A stretch of 64,000 nt of DNA from Pseudomonas hydrolytica (GCF_021495345.1 NZ_CP099397.1:3224001-3288000), one strand, 5' to 3'; positions 28,647-37,875 are shown, numbered from the stretch's first letter. The notes: generated by a model from the letters alone, not told the origin. Numbers and translations: made by a program.

Positions 28647-29831
28647 TCAAGTCCTTGTGGTGGCGCTGTCGGCAGCCGCGATGGCCTGATAGGTCTGCAT
28701 CTTGCGGGCGATCTGCGAAATCTTGCGCGCGTAGTGCGGGTCGGTGGCGTAACCGGCTTGCTGCAGTTCCTTGACGAAACGCTCGGGGTTCTCGGTGGCG
28801 TTCAGCGCCTTTTCGTAGCGGCCGTTGCTCTGCAGGAAATTCACGTAGTCATCGAAGCTCTGCGCGTAGGAATCGTAGGCACGGAAGTTGGCCGCCTCCC
28901 TGACCGCCTTGCCGCCCTTGTATTCGGTAGTCAGCACCCGGGCCGACTCGCCCTTCCAGCTGTTGTGCGACTTGATGCCGAACAGGTTGTGGCTGCTCTG
29001 CCCGTCGCCGGTACGAATGATCGACTTGCCCCAGCCGGTTTCCAGCGCGGCCTGGGCAACCAGATAGCGCGGATCGACGCCGATCTTCTCGGCGGCGGCC
29101 TCGGCCATCGGCAGCATGGTGGCGACGAACTCCTGCGGGGAATTGAACACGGCCTTGCCCGGCGCCAGCGGCGGCTGGGCGATGCGCCGGCCGCTGATGG
29201 CATCGCTGTTGCCCGGGTTCAGGCCGGCACTTGCCGGTGCGGCAGATGCCTGCGCCGGCAGCCAGTCGTTACCCGCCAGGGCCTTGCCCTCGCCTTCGGC
29301 GGCCGACGGCACGATGCCGGCCAGCAGGCGGTCGGCCAGTTTGCCCGGCACGGCCAGGCGCCGGCGGTTGAGCAGCGCGACGTCGTCGCGGAAGCCCTCG
29401 GATGTGGCCGCTTTCTCGGACTTGGCTTCGCTGGCCGCGGCAACCGGTTGTTCGATCTGCGCGAAGGGGTTGGGCCTGCTCGAGGGCTGCTTGATCTTCG
29501 ACATCTGCCGCACCAGCACATCGGCCAGACCGATGCCGCGCCCTTCCTTGGAAAGCGTCACCGCCAGCTGCTGATCGTGCATGTCCTGGTAGGTCTTGCT
29601 CTCGTTGCTGTTCATGAAGTTGCCCTCGCCGAACGCGGCGTTGGCCGAACGCATGGCCTTGAGCATTTCGTTCATGAACAGCGACTCGAATTCCTGAGCG
29701 ACCTTGCGGATGTTCTGCTCGGTGTCGCCGCCCACCTTGAACTGGTTGAGGCGATTCAGGTCGGTGAAAGCGCCGCTGTCGATCGGGCTTTTGCCGTTGC
29801 CGAGCATGCCGGCAGAGAGTCGAGAGTCCAT
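28647..29831 (-). CDS. flgJ: FlgJ, rod-assembly protein with peptidoglycan hydrolase
   Basis: FlgJ caps the growing rod and opens the peptidoglycan. The 394-residue protein has the rod-binding N-terminal domain (about 30-125: VAQEFESLFMNEMLKAMRSA). A low-complexity linker (about 130-235) leads to a C-terminal beta-N-acetylglucosaminidase domain (about 235-385) with the catalytic glutamate in AQAALETGWGKS and HNLFGIKSHNSWKG. This two-domain form is typical of gamma-proteobacteria. It lies 14 bases downstream of flgI in the operon. Confidence 0.95.
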   Translation of the reverse strand: MDSRLSAGMLGNGKSPIDSGAFTDLNRLNQFKVGGDTEQNIRKVAQEFESLFMNEMLKAMRSANAAFGEGNFMNSNESKTYQDMHDQQLAVTLSKEGRGIGLADVLVRQMSKIKQPSSRPNPFAQIEQPVAAASEAKSEKAATSEGFRDDVALLNRRRLAVPGKLADRLLAGIVPSAAEGEGKALAGNDWLPAQASAAPASAGLNPGNSDAISGRRIAQPPLAPGKAVFNSPQEFVATMLPMAEAAAEKIGVDPRYLVAQAALETGWGKSIIRTGDGQSSHNLFGIKSHNSWKGESARVLTTEYKGGKAVREAANFRAYDSYAQSFDDYVNFLQSNGRYEKALNATENPERFVKELQQAGYATDPHYARKISQIARKMQTYQAIAAADSATTRT

Positions 29832-29845
29832 AGGGGCGCTCCTCG

Positions 29846-31174
29846 TCAGATCACGATGAGGTCAGCCTGCAGGGCGCCGGCTTGCTTGAGCGCCTCCAGG
29901 ATGGCCATCAGGTCGGAAGGCGCGGCGCCCACCTGGTTAACCGCACGGACAATCTCGTCCAGGCTGGTACCGGGGCCGAACTTGAACATCGGCTTGGTTT
30001 CTTCCTCGGCGCCGACGCGCGAGCGCGGTACCACCGCGGTCTGCCCACCGGAGAATGCCTCGGGCTGGCTGACGATGGGATCTTCGGTGATGGTCACGGT
30101 CAGGCTGCCATGGGTCACGGCTGCCGGCTGCACGCGCACGTTCTGGCCGATGACGATGGTGCCGGTGCGCGAGTTGATGATGACCTTGGCCACCGCCTGA
30201 CCGGCCTGCACCTCGAGGTTTTCCAGGATCGACAGGTAGTCGACGCGCTGATTCGGATCGAGCGGCGCGCTGACGCGAATCGAGCCGCCGTCGATGGCCT
30301 GGGCCACGCCCGGGCCGAGCAGATCGTTGATCTGATCGACGATGTTCTTTGCCGTGGTGAAGTCGGGACGGTTGAGGTTGAGCGTCAGGTAGTTGCCCTG
30401 ATCGAAGCCGCTCGGCACCGGACGTTCGACAGTGGCCCCGCCAGGAATGCGCCCGGCGGATGGCACGTTGACGGTGATGCGCGAGCCGTCGGCACCACTG
30501 GCGTCGAAACCACCGACCACCAGGTTGCCCTGGGCGATGGCGTAGACGTTGCCGTCGATGCCCTTGAGCGGCGTCATCAGCAGGCTGCCGCCGCGCAGGC
30601 TCTTGGCGTTACCGATGGAGGAAATGGTGATGTCGATGGTCTGCCCGGGCTTGGCGAACGCCGGCAGCTCGGCATGCACCGATACCGCGGCGACGTTCTT
30701 CAGCTGCACGTTGCCACCCGGCGGCACCTTGATGCCGAACTGCGCCAGCATGTTGTTGAAGGTCTGCACGGTAAATGGCGTCTGCGTGGTCTGGTCGCCA
30801 CTGCCGTTGAGGCCGACGACCAGGCCGTAACCGATCAGCTGGTTGCTGCGCACGCCCTGGATCGAGGCCAGGTCCTTGAGGCGCTCGGCCTGGGTCGGCA
30901 GGCTGAGCAGCAGGCACGCCAGCATGGTGGCCAGCAGCAGCCAGTCGTTGGCGCCACGCCGACGATAACCGCGATGAGCGGCAGCGAACTGCCGGCGGCA
31001 GGACACGCTCTGCTCCGACTGCGCCTTGCGCAGCGGGCGCAAGGCCTGCTGCCGCGGGCGAGTCGGAGCCGGCGCGAAGGCATCGCGCACGGAGTGACCG
31101 GCGACGATACGCGAGTAGCACTGCGCCAGGAGATTGGCCGCCGAAGCGGGGGTCTGAGCCAGCCAGGATTTCAT
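29846..31174 (-). CDS. flgI: FlgI, flagellar P-ring protein (unusual N-terminal extension)
   Basis: FlgI forms the periplasmic P-ring around the rod. The mature part (from about [21 protein letters not shown]) is fully conserved. The best-placed start is the ATG at 31174 (GAGGG site 8 bases upstream, 14 bases after flgH stops), giving 442 residues. This puts 77 residues, Arg/Gln/Ala-rich with an RRRGANDW stretch, in front of the hydrophobic signal sequence [18 protein letters not shown]. FlgI is normally about 370 residues with the signal at the very start. A GTG at 31006 with GGAG upstream would give 386 residues and a more normal signal peptide. Both are possible; the family assignment itself is firm. 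Confidence 0.9.
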   Translation of the reverse strand: MKSWLAQTPASAANLLAQCYSRIVAGHSVRDAFAPAPTRPRQQALRPLRKAQSEQSVSCRRQFAAAHRGYRRRGANDWLLLATMLACLLLSLPTQAERLKDLASIQGVRSNQLIGYGLVVGLNGSGDQTTQTPFTVQTFNNMLAQFGIKVPPGGNVQLKNVAAVSVHAELPAFAKPGQTIDITISSIGNAKSLRGGSLLMTPLKGIDGNVYAIAQGNLVVGGFDASGADGSRITVNVPSAGRIPGGATVERPVPSGFDQGNYLTLNLNRPDFTTAKNIVDQINDLLGPGVAQAIDGGSIRVSAPLDPNQRVDYLSILENLEVQAGQAVAKVIINSRTGTIVIGQNVRVQPAAVTHGSLTVTITEDPIVSQPEAFSGGQTAVVPRSRVGAEEETKPMFKFGPGTSLDEIVRAVNQVGAAPSDLMAILEALKQAGALQADLIVI

Positions 31175-31188
31175 CGATGCACCCTCAC

Positions 31189-31911
31189 TCAGAACGGCCA
31201 CATGGGGCTGAGGAAGAAGCGGCTCAACCAACCCGGCTGGCTGGCATCGGCGAAGGCACCGGTGCCGGAATAGGTGATGCGCGCATCGGCCACCCGGGTG
31301 GACGCCACGGTGTTGTCGGTGGAAATGTCATCAGCACGCACCAGCCCGGAAATACGCACCAGCTCGTCGCCGGTATTGAGGGTCATCCACTTCTCGCCGC
31401 GCACGGCGAGGATGCCGTTGGGCAATACCTCGGCGACGGTGACGGTGATCGAACCGGACAAGCTGTTGCTCTGCCCCGCCTGGCCGGAACCGCTGGCTTC
31501 GCGCTGAGCGTTCCAGTTGGCCTCCAGGCTCAGGTTGGGGTTGTTCATGCCCAGCGCGCCGAGGCTGCGCAGCGGGTTGTCCGGCGTTACCGCCATGCCG
31601 AACAGGTTGGGCGCGCCGATGGCACCCGAACTGTCCTTCTGGATGTTGCTGTTGGCGTTCTTGCTGGCCTGGGTACGCTCGTTGAGGGTGATGGTGATGA
31701 TGTCACCGACACGGAACGCCTTGCGGTCGTCGTACAGACCATTCTCGAAGCCGGCCTGGTAGATCGAGCCGTTGTTCTGCGCAGCCGGCAGCGGCGTGCG
31801 CGGCAGCACCGGCGCGTAATAAGGGTCGTCCGGCTTGGCTGTCGGCGCCACGCAGCCAGTGCTGAGCAGCAGGCCAGCCAACAGGGGGAAACAGAAAACT
31901 TGCCGGTTCAT
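31189..31911 (-). CDS. flgH: FlgH, flagellar L-ring lipoprotein
   Basis: FlgH builds the outer-membrane L-ring. The 240-residue protein has a lipoprotein signal with lipobox LLSTGC (Cys about 20), then PYYAPVLPR and the conserved core [19 protein letters not shown]. It ends in [14 protein letters not shown], a typical FlgH tail. The ATG at 31911 has GAGG 8 bases upstream; a GTG two codons before is less likely. It lies between flgG and flgI in the operon. Confidence 0.95.
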   Translation of the reverse strand: MNRQVFCFPLLAGLLLSTGCVAPTAKPDDPYYAPVLPRTPLPAAQNNGSIYQAGFENGLYDDRKAFRVGDIITITLNERTQASKNANSNIQKDSSGAIGAPNLFGMAVTPDNPLRSLGALGMNNPNLSLEANWNAQREASGSGQAGQSNSLSGSITVTVAEVLPNGILAVRGEKWMTLNTGDELVRISGLVRADDISTDNTVASTRVADARITYSGTGAFADASQPGWLSRFFLSPMWPF

Positions 31912-31950
31912 AACCACTACCTCGCGGCGTTCACAACAGAGTCAAAAGGA

Positions 31951-32736
31951 TCAGAGGTTCTGCGTCACGAAGGACAGCATCTGATCGGCGGTGGAAATCA
32001 CCTTGGAGTTCATTTCATAGGCGCGTTGGGTGGTGATCATGTTCACCAGTTCTTCCACCACGCTGACGTTGGAGTTTTCCAGGGTGTTCTGCAGGGTGGT
32101 GCCGAGGCCATTGAGGCCCGGGTTGCCCACCTGCGGCGCGCCGCTGGAACCGGTCTCCAGGAACAGGTTGTTGCCGATGGCTTCAAGGCCGGCCGGGTTG
32201 ACGAAGTCGGCCAGCTGGATGTTGCCGATGATCTGCGGCTGCGGATTGCCAGCGGTGGTCACCGAGACGGTGCCGTCCTCGCCGACGGTGAAGGTGCGCA
32301 CCTCGTTCGGCAGCACGATGGCCGGCTCCAGGGCGAACCCCTGGGAGGTCACGATCTGGCCGTCGGAGTTGAGGTGGAAGCTGCCGTCGCGGGTATAGGA
32401 GACGGTGCCGTCCGGCTGCAGGATCTGGAAGAAGCCGCGGCCATTGATCGCCATGTCCAGCGGCTGCTCGGTGGTCTGCAGACTGCCGGCGGTGAAGATC
32501 TTCTGCGTGCCGACCACGCGTACACCGGTACCCAGCTGCAGGCCGGACGGCAGTTCGCTGTCCTGGCTGGACTGGCCACCCGGCTGGCGACGGATCTGAT
32601 ACAGCAGATCCTCGAACTCAGCGCGATCGCGCTTGAAGCCGGTGGTCGCGACGTTGGCCAGGTTGTTGGAAATGGTGGTCAGGTTCATGTCCTGGGCGGA
32701 CAGACCGGTCTTGCTGACCCACAGTGCCGGAAGCAT
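31951..32736 (-). CDS. flgG: FlgG, distal rod protein
   Basis: FlgG forms the distal rod. The 261-residue protein begins MLPALWVSKTGLSAQDMNL with the rod-family motif TISNNLANVATTGFKRDRAEF, and has LDMAINGRGFFQILQPDG. It ends NMITTQRAYEMNSKVISTADQML, all standard. Length equals the usual 260-262. It is the second gene after the sigma54 promoter before flgF. Confidence 0.97.
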   Translation of the reverse strand: MLPALWVSKTGLSAQDMNLTTISNNLANVATTGFKRDRAEFEDLLYQIRRQPGGQSSQDSELPSGLQLGTGVRVVGTQKIFTAGSLQTTEQPLDMAINGRGFFQILQPDGTVSYTRDGSFHLNSDGQIVTSQGFALEPAIVLPNEVRTFTVGEDGTVSVTTAGNPQPQIIGNIQLADFVNPAGLEAIGNNLFLETGSSGAPQVGNPGLNGLGTTLQNTLENSNVSVVEELVNMITTQRAYEMNSKVISTADQMLSFVTQNL

Positions 32737-32782
32737 ATCGATTCTCCTCGGGTGCCGGTTTTACGGCGCCGCGTGCTGGTAA

Positions 32783-33523
32783 TTAGCTAATTTGCAAAAC
32801 CCGCGCCATGGCCGAGGCGTTGTCTTCGGCGGTGCGCATCATCTTTACCGACAGCTCGAACTGGCGGGACAGGGAAAGGATGGCGGTCATTTCTTCCACG
32901 GCGTTGACGTTGCTCGCCTCGAGGAAGCCCGAAGTCACCTGCACCGTGGCATCGGCCTCCACCTCGGGCTGGCCCTTGACCCGGATCAGGCCGTCGGCGC
33001 CCTTCTCCAGGCTCTTCGGATCCGGGTTGACCAGCTTGATGCGGTCCACCTCGGCCAGCACGTTGGGGTTCTCACCCAGGGCGCGAATGCTGATGGTGCC
33101 GTCCTGGCCGATCTCCACCTTCTGCTCCGGCGGCACGGCAATCGGCCCGGCATTGCCCATGACCGGCAAGCCATTGCCGGTGCGCAGCACGCCGAGCGCA
33201 TCGATGTTCAGGCTGGCGGTACGCACATAGGCTTCGCTGCCGTCGGGCGCCTGCACCGCGATCCAACCTTTGCCGCCGATGGCAACGTCCAGATCGCGGC
33301 CGGTTTCCTGCAGCGAACCGGCACGAAAATCGGTGCCCGGCCGCTCGCTCATGGCAAATACCCGCGCCGGATAGCTTTCGCCGAACAGCGGCATGGAACG
33401 CGCCTGCTCGAAGTCGCGGCGAAAGCCCGAGGTGGAAACGTTGGCCAGGTTGTTGGCATGCGCACGCAGAGCGAGTGTGTTGTTCTGCGCTCCGGTCATG
33501 GAGACGTACAGCATCTTGTCCAT
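32783..33523 (-). CDS. flgF: FlgF, proximal rod protein
   Basis: FlgF is a proximal rod subunit. From the ATG at 33523 it has 246 residues starting MDKMLYVSMTGAQNNTLALR, then NLANVSTSGFRRDFEQA, LDVAIGGKGWIAVQAPDG and the C-terminal NVNAVEEMTAILSLSRQFE. The open frame runs 18 codons further upstream across the sigma54 site, which cannot be coding in the mRNA. First gene of the flgF-G-H-I-J-K-L operon. Confidence 0.95.
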   Translation of the reverse strand: MDKMLYVSMTGAQNNTLALRAHANNLANVSTSGFRRDFEQARSMPLFGESYPARVFAMSERPGTDFRAGSLQETGRDLDVAIGGKGWIAVQAPDGSEAYVRTASLNIDALGVLRTGNGLPVMGNAGPIAVPPEQKVEIGQDGTISIRALGENPNVLAEVDRIKLVNPDPKSLEKGADGLIRVKGQPEVEADATVQVTSGFLEASNVNAVEEMTAILSLSRQFELSVKMMRTAEDNASAMARVLQIS

Positions 33524-33573
33524 GGTGATTCTCCGAGTGGGCGACGGGCCCTTGGCTCTTTGCAAGCAATACA

Positions 33574-33588
33574 GCAAGCGCCGTGCCA
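33574..33588 (-). promoter_or_regulatory. Sigma54 (RpoN) promoter of the flgF-L operon
   Basis: The minus strand reads TGGCAC-N5-TTGC, a perfect -24/-12 match, about 50 bases before the flgF ATG. Confidence 0.9.
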
Positions 33589-33687
33589 GCCTCTAAAAAT
33601 CACTACAAGCTACTGATTTAAAAGTGCTTTTTATTAAATCGAGAAAACAGCGGAGACCCTGGCGGCGAGGTTTTGCCGGCTCCGCAA

Positions 33688-33722
33688 CGGCAAAGCGGCA
33701 AGCCTGGCTTGCCGCTTTGCCG
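33688..33722. terminator. Perfect 16-bp hairpin downstream of flgE
   Basis: The arms CGGCAAAGCGGCAAGC and its exact complement (33688-33703, 33707-33722) enclose a 3-base loop, 55 bases beyond the flgE stop. It probably ends or stabilises the flgBCDE transcript, although no T-run follows on either strand. The rest of the 254-bp gap holds the flgF promoter and nothing else recognisable. Confidence 0.55.
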
Positions 33723-33777
33723 CCGTCGGCGAACCCGCCTCACATCCGCAGCGCGCAGGATGTGCAGCGTGCCCTCA

Positions 33778-35094
33778 TCAACGCAGGTTGATGATGGTCT
33801 GGGTGATGGCGCTTTCGGTTTCGATGGTCTTGGCGTTGGCCTGGTAGTTGCGCTGGGCCACGATCAGGTTCACCAGCTGATCGGAAAGCTCGACGTTGGA
33901 GTCCTCCAGAGCACCGGCCTGCAGCGCACCCAGGGTACCGGCGCGAGGTGTGCCGACTACCGGCTCGCCGGACTGGAAGGACTGCACCCAGGCGGTCTTG
34001 CCCACCGGAGTGAGACCCTGCACGTTGGCGAAGTTGGCCAGCACCACCTGGCCCTGCACCTTGGACTGGCCATTGGTGTAGCGCGCGAAGATCACCCCGG
34101 TATCGTCGATTTCCAGCCCCGCCAGCTGGCCAGTGGTATAGCCATCCTGACTGACCCGGTTGACCGCGAAGGAGCTGGCGAACTGGGTGGACTGGCGCAC
34201 ATCGATGGTGATCCCGGCCGCGTTGGCCGCGGCCCCGTTCGGGCTCCATACCGGCGGTACCGAGTTGTCCGGCGCGGCCGGTACCCAGGTGCTCAGGCTG
34301 ATGGTGCCGTCAGCGGCCACGGTGAAGCCGGTGGGGGTGGAGCCAACCAACGCCGGGATATCCAGCTGACCGGCAGTGGTGAACTGCAGATCGACACTCG
34401 AAGGAGTCGTCAGCGTCGGATCATCCGGGTTTCGCCCATCGATCAGCACGTTCATGGTCCAGGTGTTGGGCCCGGTCTTGACGAAGTACTGGGTGAACAC
34501 GTGGGAGTTGCCCTGCGTGTCATAGATGTTGGTCGAGGTCGACGAATTGTACGAAGTCGGATCGGTCGGATCGAACGGTACGGTAGTCGGCACCACGTTG
34601 TTGGAGTTGAGGTTGAAGGTCTGGGCCAGGTTGGCGGTGGCGCGCGGCTCCTGGTTCGCGGTCTGGATGCGCAGGTCGCTGACCACACCGTTCTGCAGGT
34701 TGCCATTGGCATCGACCGTATAGCCCTGCAGGCGATAACCGAAGTTGTTCACCATGAAGCCTTCGCGGTCGGTACCGAAGTAGCCGGCACGGGTGTAGCT
34801 GATCTCGCCGTTGTTGCTGGTGACGAAGAAGCCGTTGCCGTTGATCGCCAGGTCCAGCGCGTTCTGCGTGTAGTTGATGTTGCCCTGGTTGAACAGTTGC
34901 GAAATGTCGCCCAGCAGCACACCGCTGCCCTGCGGGTTGGAACCCGTGCCCAGCACGGACGCGGCATAGACATCGGCGAACTCGGCACGCGACTGTTTGA
35001 AACCTGCAGTACCGGCGTTGGCGATGTTGTTGCCGGTGACATTGAGATCCTTGGTGGCGGCGCGCAGACCACTGAGACCAATATTGAACGACAT
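33778..35094 (-). CDS. flgE: FlgE, flagellar hook protein
   Basis: FlgE polymerises into the hook. The 438-residue protein starts at the ATG at 35094 (MSFNIGLSGLRAATKDLNV; an AAGGAG site is 6 bases upstream) and has the motif NIANAGTAGFKQSRAEFADVY. LDLAINGNGFFV follows, and the C-terminus VELSDQLVNLIVAQRNYQAN. The open frame upstream lacks similarity. The central region (about 150-350) is variable. Last gene of flgB-C-D-E. Confidence 0.96.
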   Translation of the reverse strand: MSFNIGLSGLRAATKDLNVTGNNIANAGTAGFKQSRAEFADVYAASVLGTGSNPQGSGVLLGDISQLFNQGNINYTQNALDLAINGNGFFVTSNNGEISYTRAGYFGTDREGFMVNNFGYRLQGYTVDANGNLQNGVVSDLRIQTANQEPRATANLAQTFNLNSNNVVPTTVPFDPTDPTSYNSSTSTNIYDTQGNSHVFTQYFVKTGPNTWTMNVLIDGRNPDDPTLTTPSSVDLQFTTAGQLDIPALVGSTPTGFTVAADGTISLSTWVPAAPDNSVPPVWSPNGAAANAAGITIDVRQSTQFASSFAVNRVSQDGYTTGQLAGLEIDDTGVIFARYTNGQSKVQGQVVLANFANVQGLTPVGKTAWVQSFQSGEPVVGTPRAGTLGALQAGALEDSNVELSDQLVNLIVAQRNYQANAKTIETESAITQTIINLR

Positions 35095-35130
35095 GGAAAA
35101 CTCCTTTGCCGGAACTGCCGGCGGCAATAG

Positions 35131-35796
35131 TTATTGGCCGATGACTTGCACTTGCGAAAGCGGAACACTGCCCAGCCCCGCCAGGTTGAGCATCAATTCG
35201 CTGCCACCCAACGTGACGCTGTCGACGTTGGCCGGCAACAGGGTGTAAAGCGCTTTGGTCTCGGTACCGTAGGTGGCCTGAGCCTCGAACTTGTAGGTGC
35301 CCGGCGGCATCAGATTGCCGCTGGAGTCCTTGCCGTCCCAGATGAAGCTGACGTTGCCGGCGGCCTGCTCGCCCAGGTTGATACGCGTCACCACCGAGCC
35401 GGCGCTGTCATAGACGTTCACATAAACGTTGCCGCTGCTCACCGGCAGCACGGCGCTGGCCTTGAAGCTCTCGCTGGTATCGACCACCGCCCTCTCGGTC
35501 GGCACGATCACCTTGCGCCCCACCAGCGAAGAGGCCTGCAACGCCTGCGACGACTGATAGGAGGAAAGCATCGACTCCATGCTTTTGTTGAGCTTCTCGA
35601 TCCCTTCCAGGCTGCTGAACTGCGCCAGCTGGGCGATGAACTCGCCGTTGCCCTGGGGCTCCAGCGGGTTCTGGTTGTTCAACTGCGCCACCAGCAGGTT
35701 GAGGAACTCGTTCTTGCCGAGGTCCTTGTTCTGCCGGGTGTTCTGTTTCATCTCGTACTGATCGAGTACCGAACTCGTGCCGCTTACCGTGCTCAT
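35131..35796 (-). CDS. flgD: FlgD, hook-capping (scaffold) protein
   Basis: FlgD caps the growing hook. The 221-residue protein has the conserved N-terminal NEFLNLLVAQLNNQNPLEP and AQLAQFSSLEGIEKLN. A C-terminal Ig/Fn3-like domain contains FIWDGKDSSGNLMPPGTYKF, read here in two parts (WDGKDSSGN, PPGTYKFEA). The ATG at 35796 follows a GGAGACAGG ribosome-binding region. It lies between flgC and flgE with short gaps. Confidence 0.95.
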   Translation of the reverse strand: MSTVSGTSSVLDQYEMKQNTRQNKDLGKNEFLNLLVAQLNNQNPLEPQGNGEFIAQLAQFSSLEGIEKLNKSMESMLSSYQSSQALQASSLVGRKVIVPTERAVVDTSESFKASAVLPVSSGNVYVNVYDSAGSVVTRINLGEQAAGNVSFIWDGKDSSGNLMPPGTYKFEAQATYGTETKALYTLLPANVDSVTLGGSELMLNLAGLGSVPLSQVQVIGQ

Positions 35797-35817
35797 CACC
35801 TGTCTCCCTTCAAAGCA

Positions 35818-36261
35818 TTACTGACCCAGGGTCAGCACGCGCTGCAGCATCTGTTTGGCGGTATTCATCATTTCCACGTTGGTCTGGAAGGCGCGACTGG
35901 CGGAAATCATGTCGGCCATTTCCTCGACCACGTTGACGTTCGGGTAGTAGACGTAGCCGTCGGCATTGGCCATCGGATGATCCGGCTCGTAACGCGGCAT
36001 CAGGCTGCTCTGATCCTCGACCACGCCGAGCACCTGGACGCCACGCCCGGCTTCGTCCTGCTCGGCGAACAGCGAACCGCGGTCGCCGCCTTGCGCCTGC
36101 TGGAACACGGTGGCGAACACCGGATGACGGGCGCGGTAGGTCTGATCGATGCTCGAGGAAACGGTCTCGGCGTTGGCGATGTTGCTGGAAATGGTGTTCA
36201 GGCGAGTGCTCTGGGCGCTCATGCCGGTTCCGGCGATGTTGAAAACACTGGCTAGAGACAT
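35818..36261 (-). CDS. flgC: FlgC, proximal rod protein
   Basis: FlgC is a rod subunit. The 147-residue protein starts MSLASVFNIAGTGMSAQSTR with TISSNIANAETVSSS. It ends in NVNVVEEMADMISASRAFQT, as expected for the family, at the usual length. It follows flgB by 11 bases. Confidence 0.96.
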   Translation of the reverse strand: MSLASVFNIAGTGMSAQSTRLNTISSNIANAETVSSSIDQTYRARHPVFATVFQQAQGGDRGSLFAEQDEAGRGVQVLGVVEDQSSLMPRYEPDHPMANADGYVYYPNVNVVEEMADMISASRAFQTNVEMMNTAKQMLQRVLTLGQ

Positions 36262-36272
36262 GATCGCGCTCC

Positions 36273-36680
36273 TTATTCGCCGCGCAGGGCGTTGGTCAGC
36301 CCTTTGAACTTGCTGTTGAGAAAGGTGAAGCTCGCCTGGAAGTGCACCGAGTTCTCGGCGTAATTGGCTTGCTCGATCTGCAGATCGACCGTGTTCTGAT
36401 CCAGCGAAGCGTGGAACGGCGTGCGGTAAGGCAGCTCGGCCTGCCCCATGGCAACGCCCTCGGCGGCAATGTGGCGGCCATCGGTACGTGCCAGGGCGAC
36501 GTTGCCGCGCTGCTGCTTGGCATTCTGCTCGGCCAGCACGCTGGCGAAATCCAGGTCACGCGCCTTGTAATTGGGCGTATCGGCGTTGGCGATGTTGTTG
36601 GCCAACACCTCGGCGCGCTGCGCACGAAAGCCGAGTGCCTGTTCGTGGATACCTAGGGCCTTGCCGAAGTTGATGCTCAT
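36273..36680 (-). CDS. flgB: FlgB, proximal rod protein
   Basis: FlgB is the first rod gene of the flgBCDE operon. The 135-residue protein begins MSINFGKALGIHEQALGFRA with the rod motif NNIANADTPNYKARDLDFA and ends FLNSKFKGLTNALRGE. I use the ATG at 36680; a TTG three codons earlier is unlikely. A perfect sigma54 site lies 52 bases upstream. Confidence 0.96.
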   Translation of the reverse strand: MSINFGKALGIHEQALGFRAQRAEVLANNIANADTPNYKARDLDFASVLAEQNAKQQRGNVALARTDGRHIAAEGVAMGQAELPYRTPFHASLDQNTVDLQIEQANYAENSVHFQASFTFLNSKFKGLTNALRGE

Positions 36681-36732
36681 GTTCTGCAACCTTTGCCGCT
36701 TGGGCTGTCTGGTCTTTCCTGCCAGACATTCA

Positions 36733-36747
36733 GCAAAGGCTGTGCCA
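36733..36747 (-). promoter_or_regulatory. Sigma54 (RpoN) promoter of flgBCDE
   Basis: Minus strand TGGCAC-N5-TTGC, a perfect match, with an AT-rich stretch upstream (36748-36790) that would suit enhancer binding. The spacer is AGCCT. It lies about 52 bases before the flgB ATG. Confidence 0.92.
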
Positions 36748-36871
36748 ATTTAATTTATTCTTTATTTTCAACGACTTACGAATAAATCAATTGCCAACCG
36801 AGCGGCAAGCGGCAAGCGCTTTCCGCTTTCCCCCCACGAGCGGCAACGCCACTTTGCCGCCTTGCCGCCCG

Positions 36872-36932
36872 TAGGGTGCGCCGCGCGCACCAGCGGAAAT
36901 CGCATAACCATTGGTGCGCACGGCACACCCTA
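36872..36932. repeat. REP-like inverted repeat (full copy)
   Basis: Two 21-base arms (36872-36892 and 36912-36932) are complementary at 19 of 21 positions, with a 19-base loop. The right arm recurs with one mismatch at 45743-45763 after sstT. This is a dispersed extragenic palindrome in the 322-bp flgB-cheR gap. Just before it (36796-36870) lies GCGGCAAG-rich sequence with imperfect inverted repeats and no gene. Confidence 0.65.
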
Positions 36933-36945
36933 TCCGGCGCAACGC

Positions 36946-36976
36946 AAACGAAAACGGGAGACCCTGAGGCCTCCCG
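36946..36976 (-). terminator. Terminator of cheV-cheR
   Basis: A 6-bp CGGGAG/CTCCCG stem (36955-36960, 36971-36976) is followed on the minus strand by TTTTCGTTT, 27 bases beyond the cheR stop. Confidence 0.7.
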
Positions 36977-37002
36977 CTTGTCGCCGATCATGGCACGTGC
37001 CG

Positions 37003-37851
37003 CTATTTGGCCTTGTAGATGATCCCTGGGCTGCACTGCACCATCTGGTACTTCTCGGGCAGGCCATTGAGCGCCTCGGATGCCCCGAGAAACAGATACC
37101 CGCCCGGCTTGAGGGTGGCGTGGATGCGCGTGAGGATGTCCTTCTTCACCTCGGCAGAGAAGTAGATAAGCACGTTGCGGCAGAACACGATGTCGAACTT
37201 GCCCAGGGCCGCGTAGCTGTCCAGCAGGTTGAGCGGCCGGAATTCCACCCGACTCTTGATCGGCGCCTTGACCTGCCAACGCCCCGGGCCCTTGGGGTCG
37301 AAGTAGCGCTGCAGGCGCTCCTGCGACAGGCCTCGGCCCATGGCCAGGCTGTCGTATTCACCGGATTTGCAGTTACTCAGCATCGAGGGCGACAGATCGG
37401 TAGCAACGATCTGCACCCCGGCCTTGAGCTGGCCGAGGTTGGTGCGCTCGAACTCGTCGATGGACATCGACAGGGAGTAAGGCTCCTGCCCGGAGGAACA
37501 GGCGGCGGACCAGATGCGCAAGCGCTGCGACGGGTAGGCCTTGATCAGCTCCGGCAGCACGCGGTTCTTCAGCACTTCGAACGGATAGGTGTCACGAAAC
37601 CACAGGGTCTCGTTGGTGGTCATGGCGTCCACGACCTGCTCGCGCAAGCCCCCGCGCGGCTGGCTTTGCATACGCTGCACCAACTCTCCCAGGGTCTTGA
37701 TGCCGTTCTGTTCCATCAGCTTGTTCAGCCGGCTGGAGACCAGGTACTGCTTATTGCTGCCAAGCAGAATACCGCAGGCCTTTTCCAGGAAAGTCCGGAA
37801 CTGCTCGAAATCCAAATTACCTGAAGACACTAATGCAGCCTCACCAACCAT
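37003..37851 (-). CDS. cheR: CheR, chemoreceptor glutamate methyltransferase
   Basis: CheR methylates glutamates on chemoreceptors using SAM, setting adaptation. The 282-residue protein has the CheR N-terminal helical domain (FRTFLEKACGILLG, YLVSSRLNKLM) and the C-terminal SAM domain with IWSAACSSGQEPYSL, IVATDLSPSML and FDIVFCRNVLIYF. I use the ATG at 37851 (MVGEAALVSSGNLD); a TTG four codons earlier is possible, and neither has a strong ribosome-binding site. It lies 24 bases after cheV, and this cheV-cheR pair next to flgA is the usual Pseudomonas layout. Confidence 0.95.
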   Translation of the reverse strand: MVGEAALVSSGNLDFEQFRTFLEKACGILLGSNKQYLVSSRLNKLMEQNGIKTLGELVQRMQSQPRGGLREQVVDAMTTNETLWFRDTYPFEVLKNRVLPELIKAYPSQRLRIWSAACSSGQEPYSLSMSIDEFERTNLGQLKAGVQIVATDLSPSMLSNCKSGEYDSLAMGRGLSQERLQRYFDPKGPGRWQVKAPIKSRVEFRPLNLLDSYAALGKFDIVFCRNVLIYFSAEVKKDILTRIHATLKPGGYLFLGASEALNGLPEKYQMVQCSPGIIYKAK

Positions 37852-37875
37852 AACGTTTGCCAAAGGTCACGCCCC

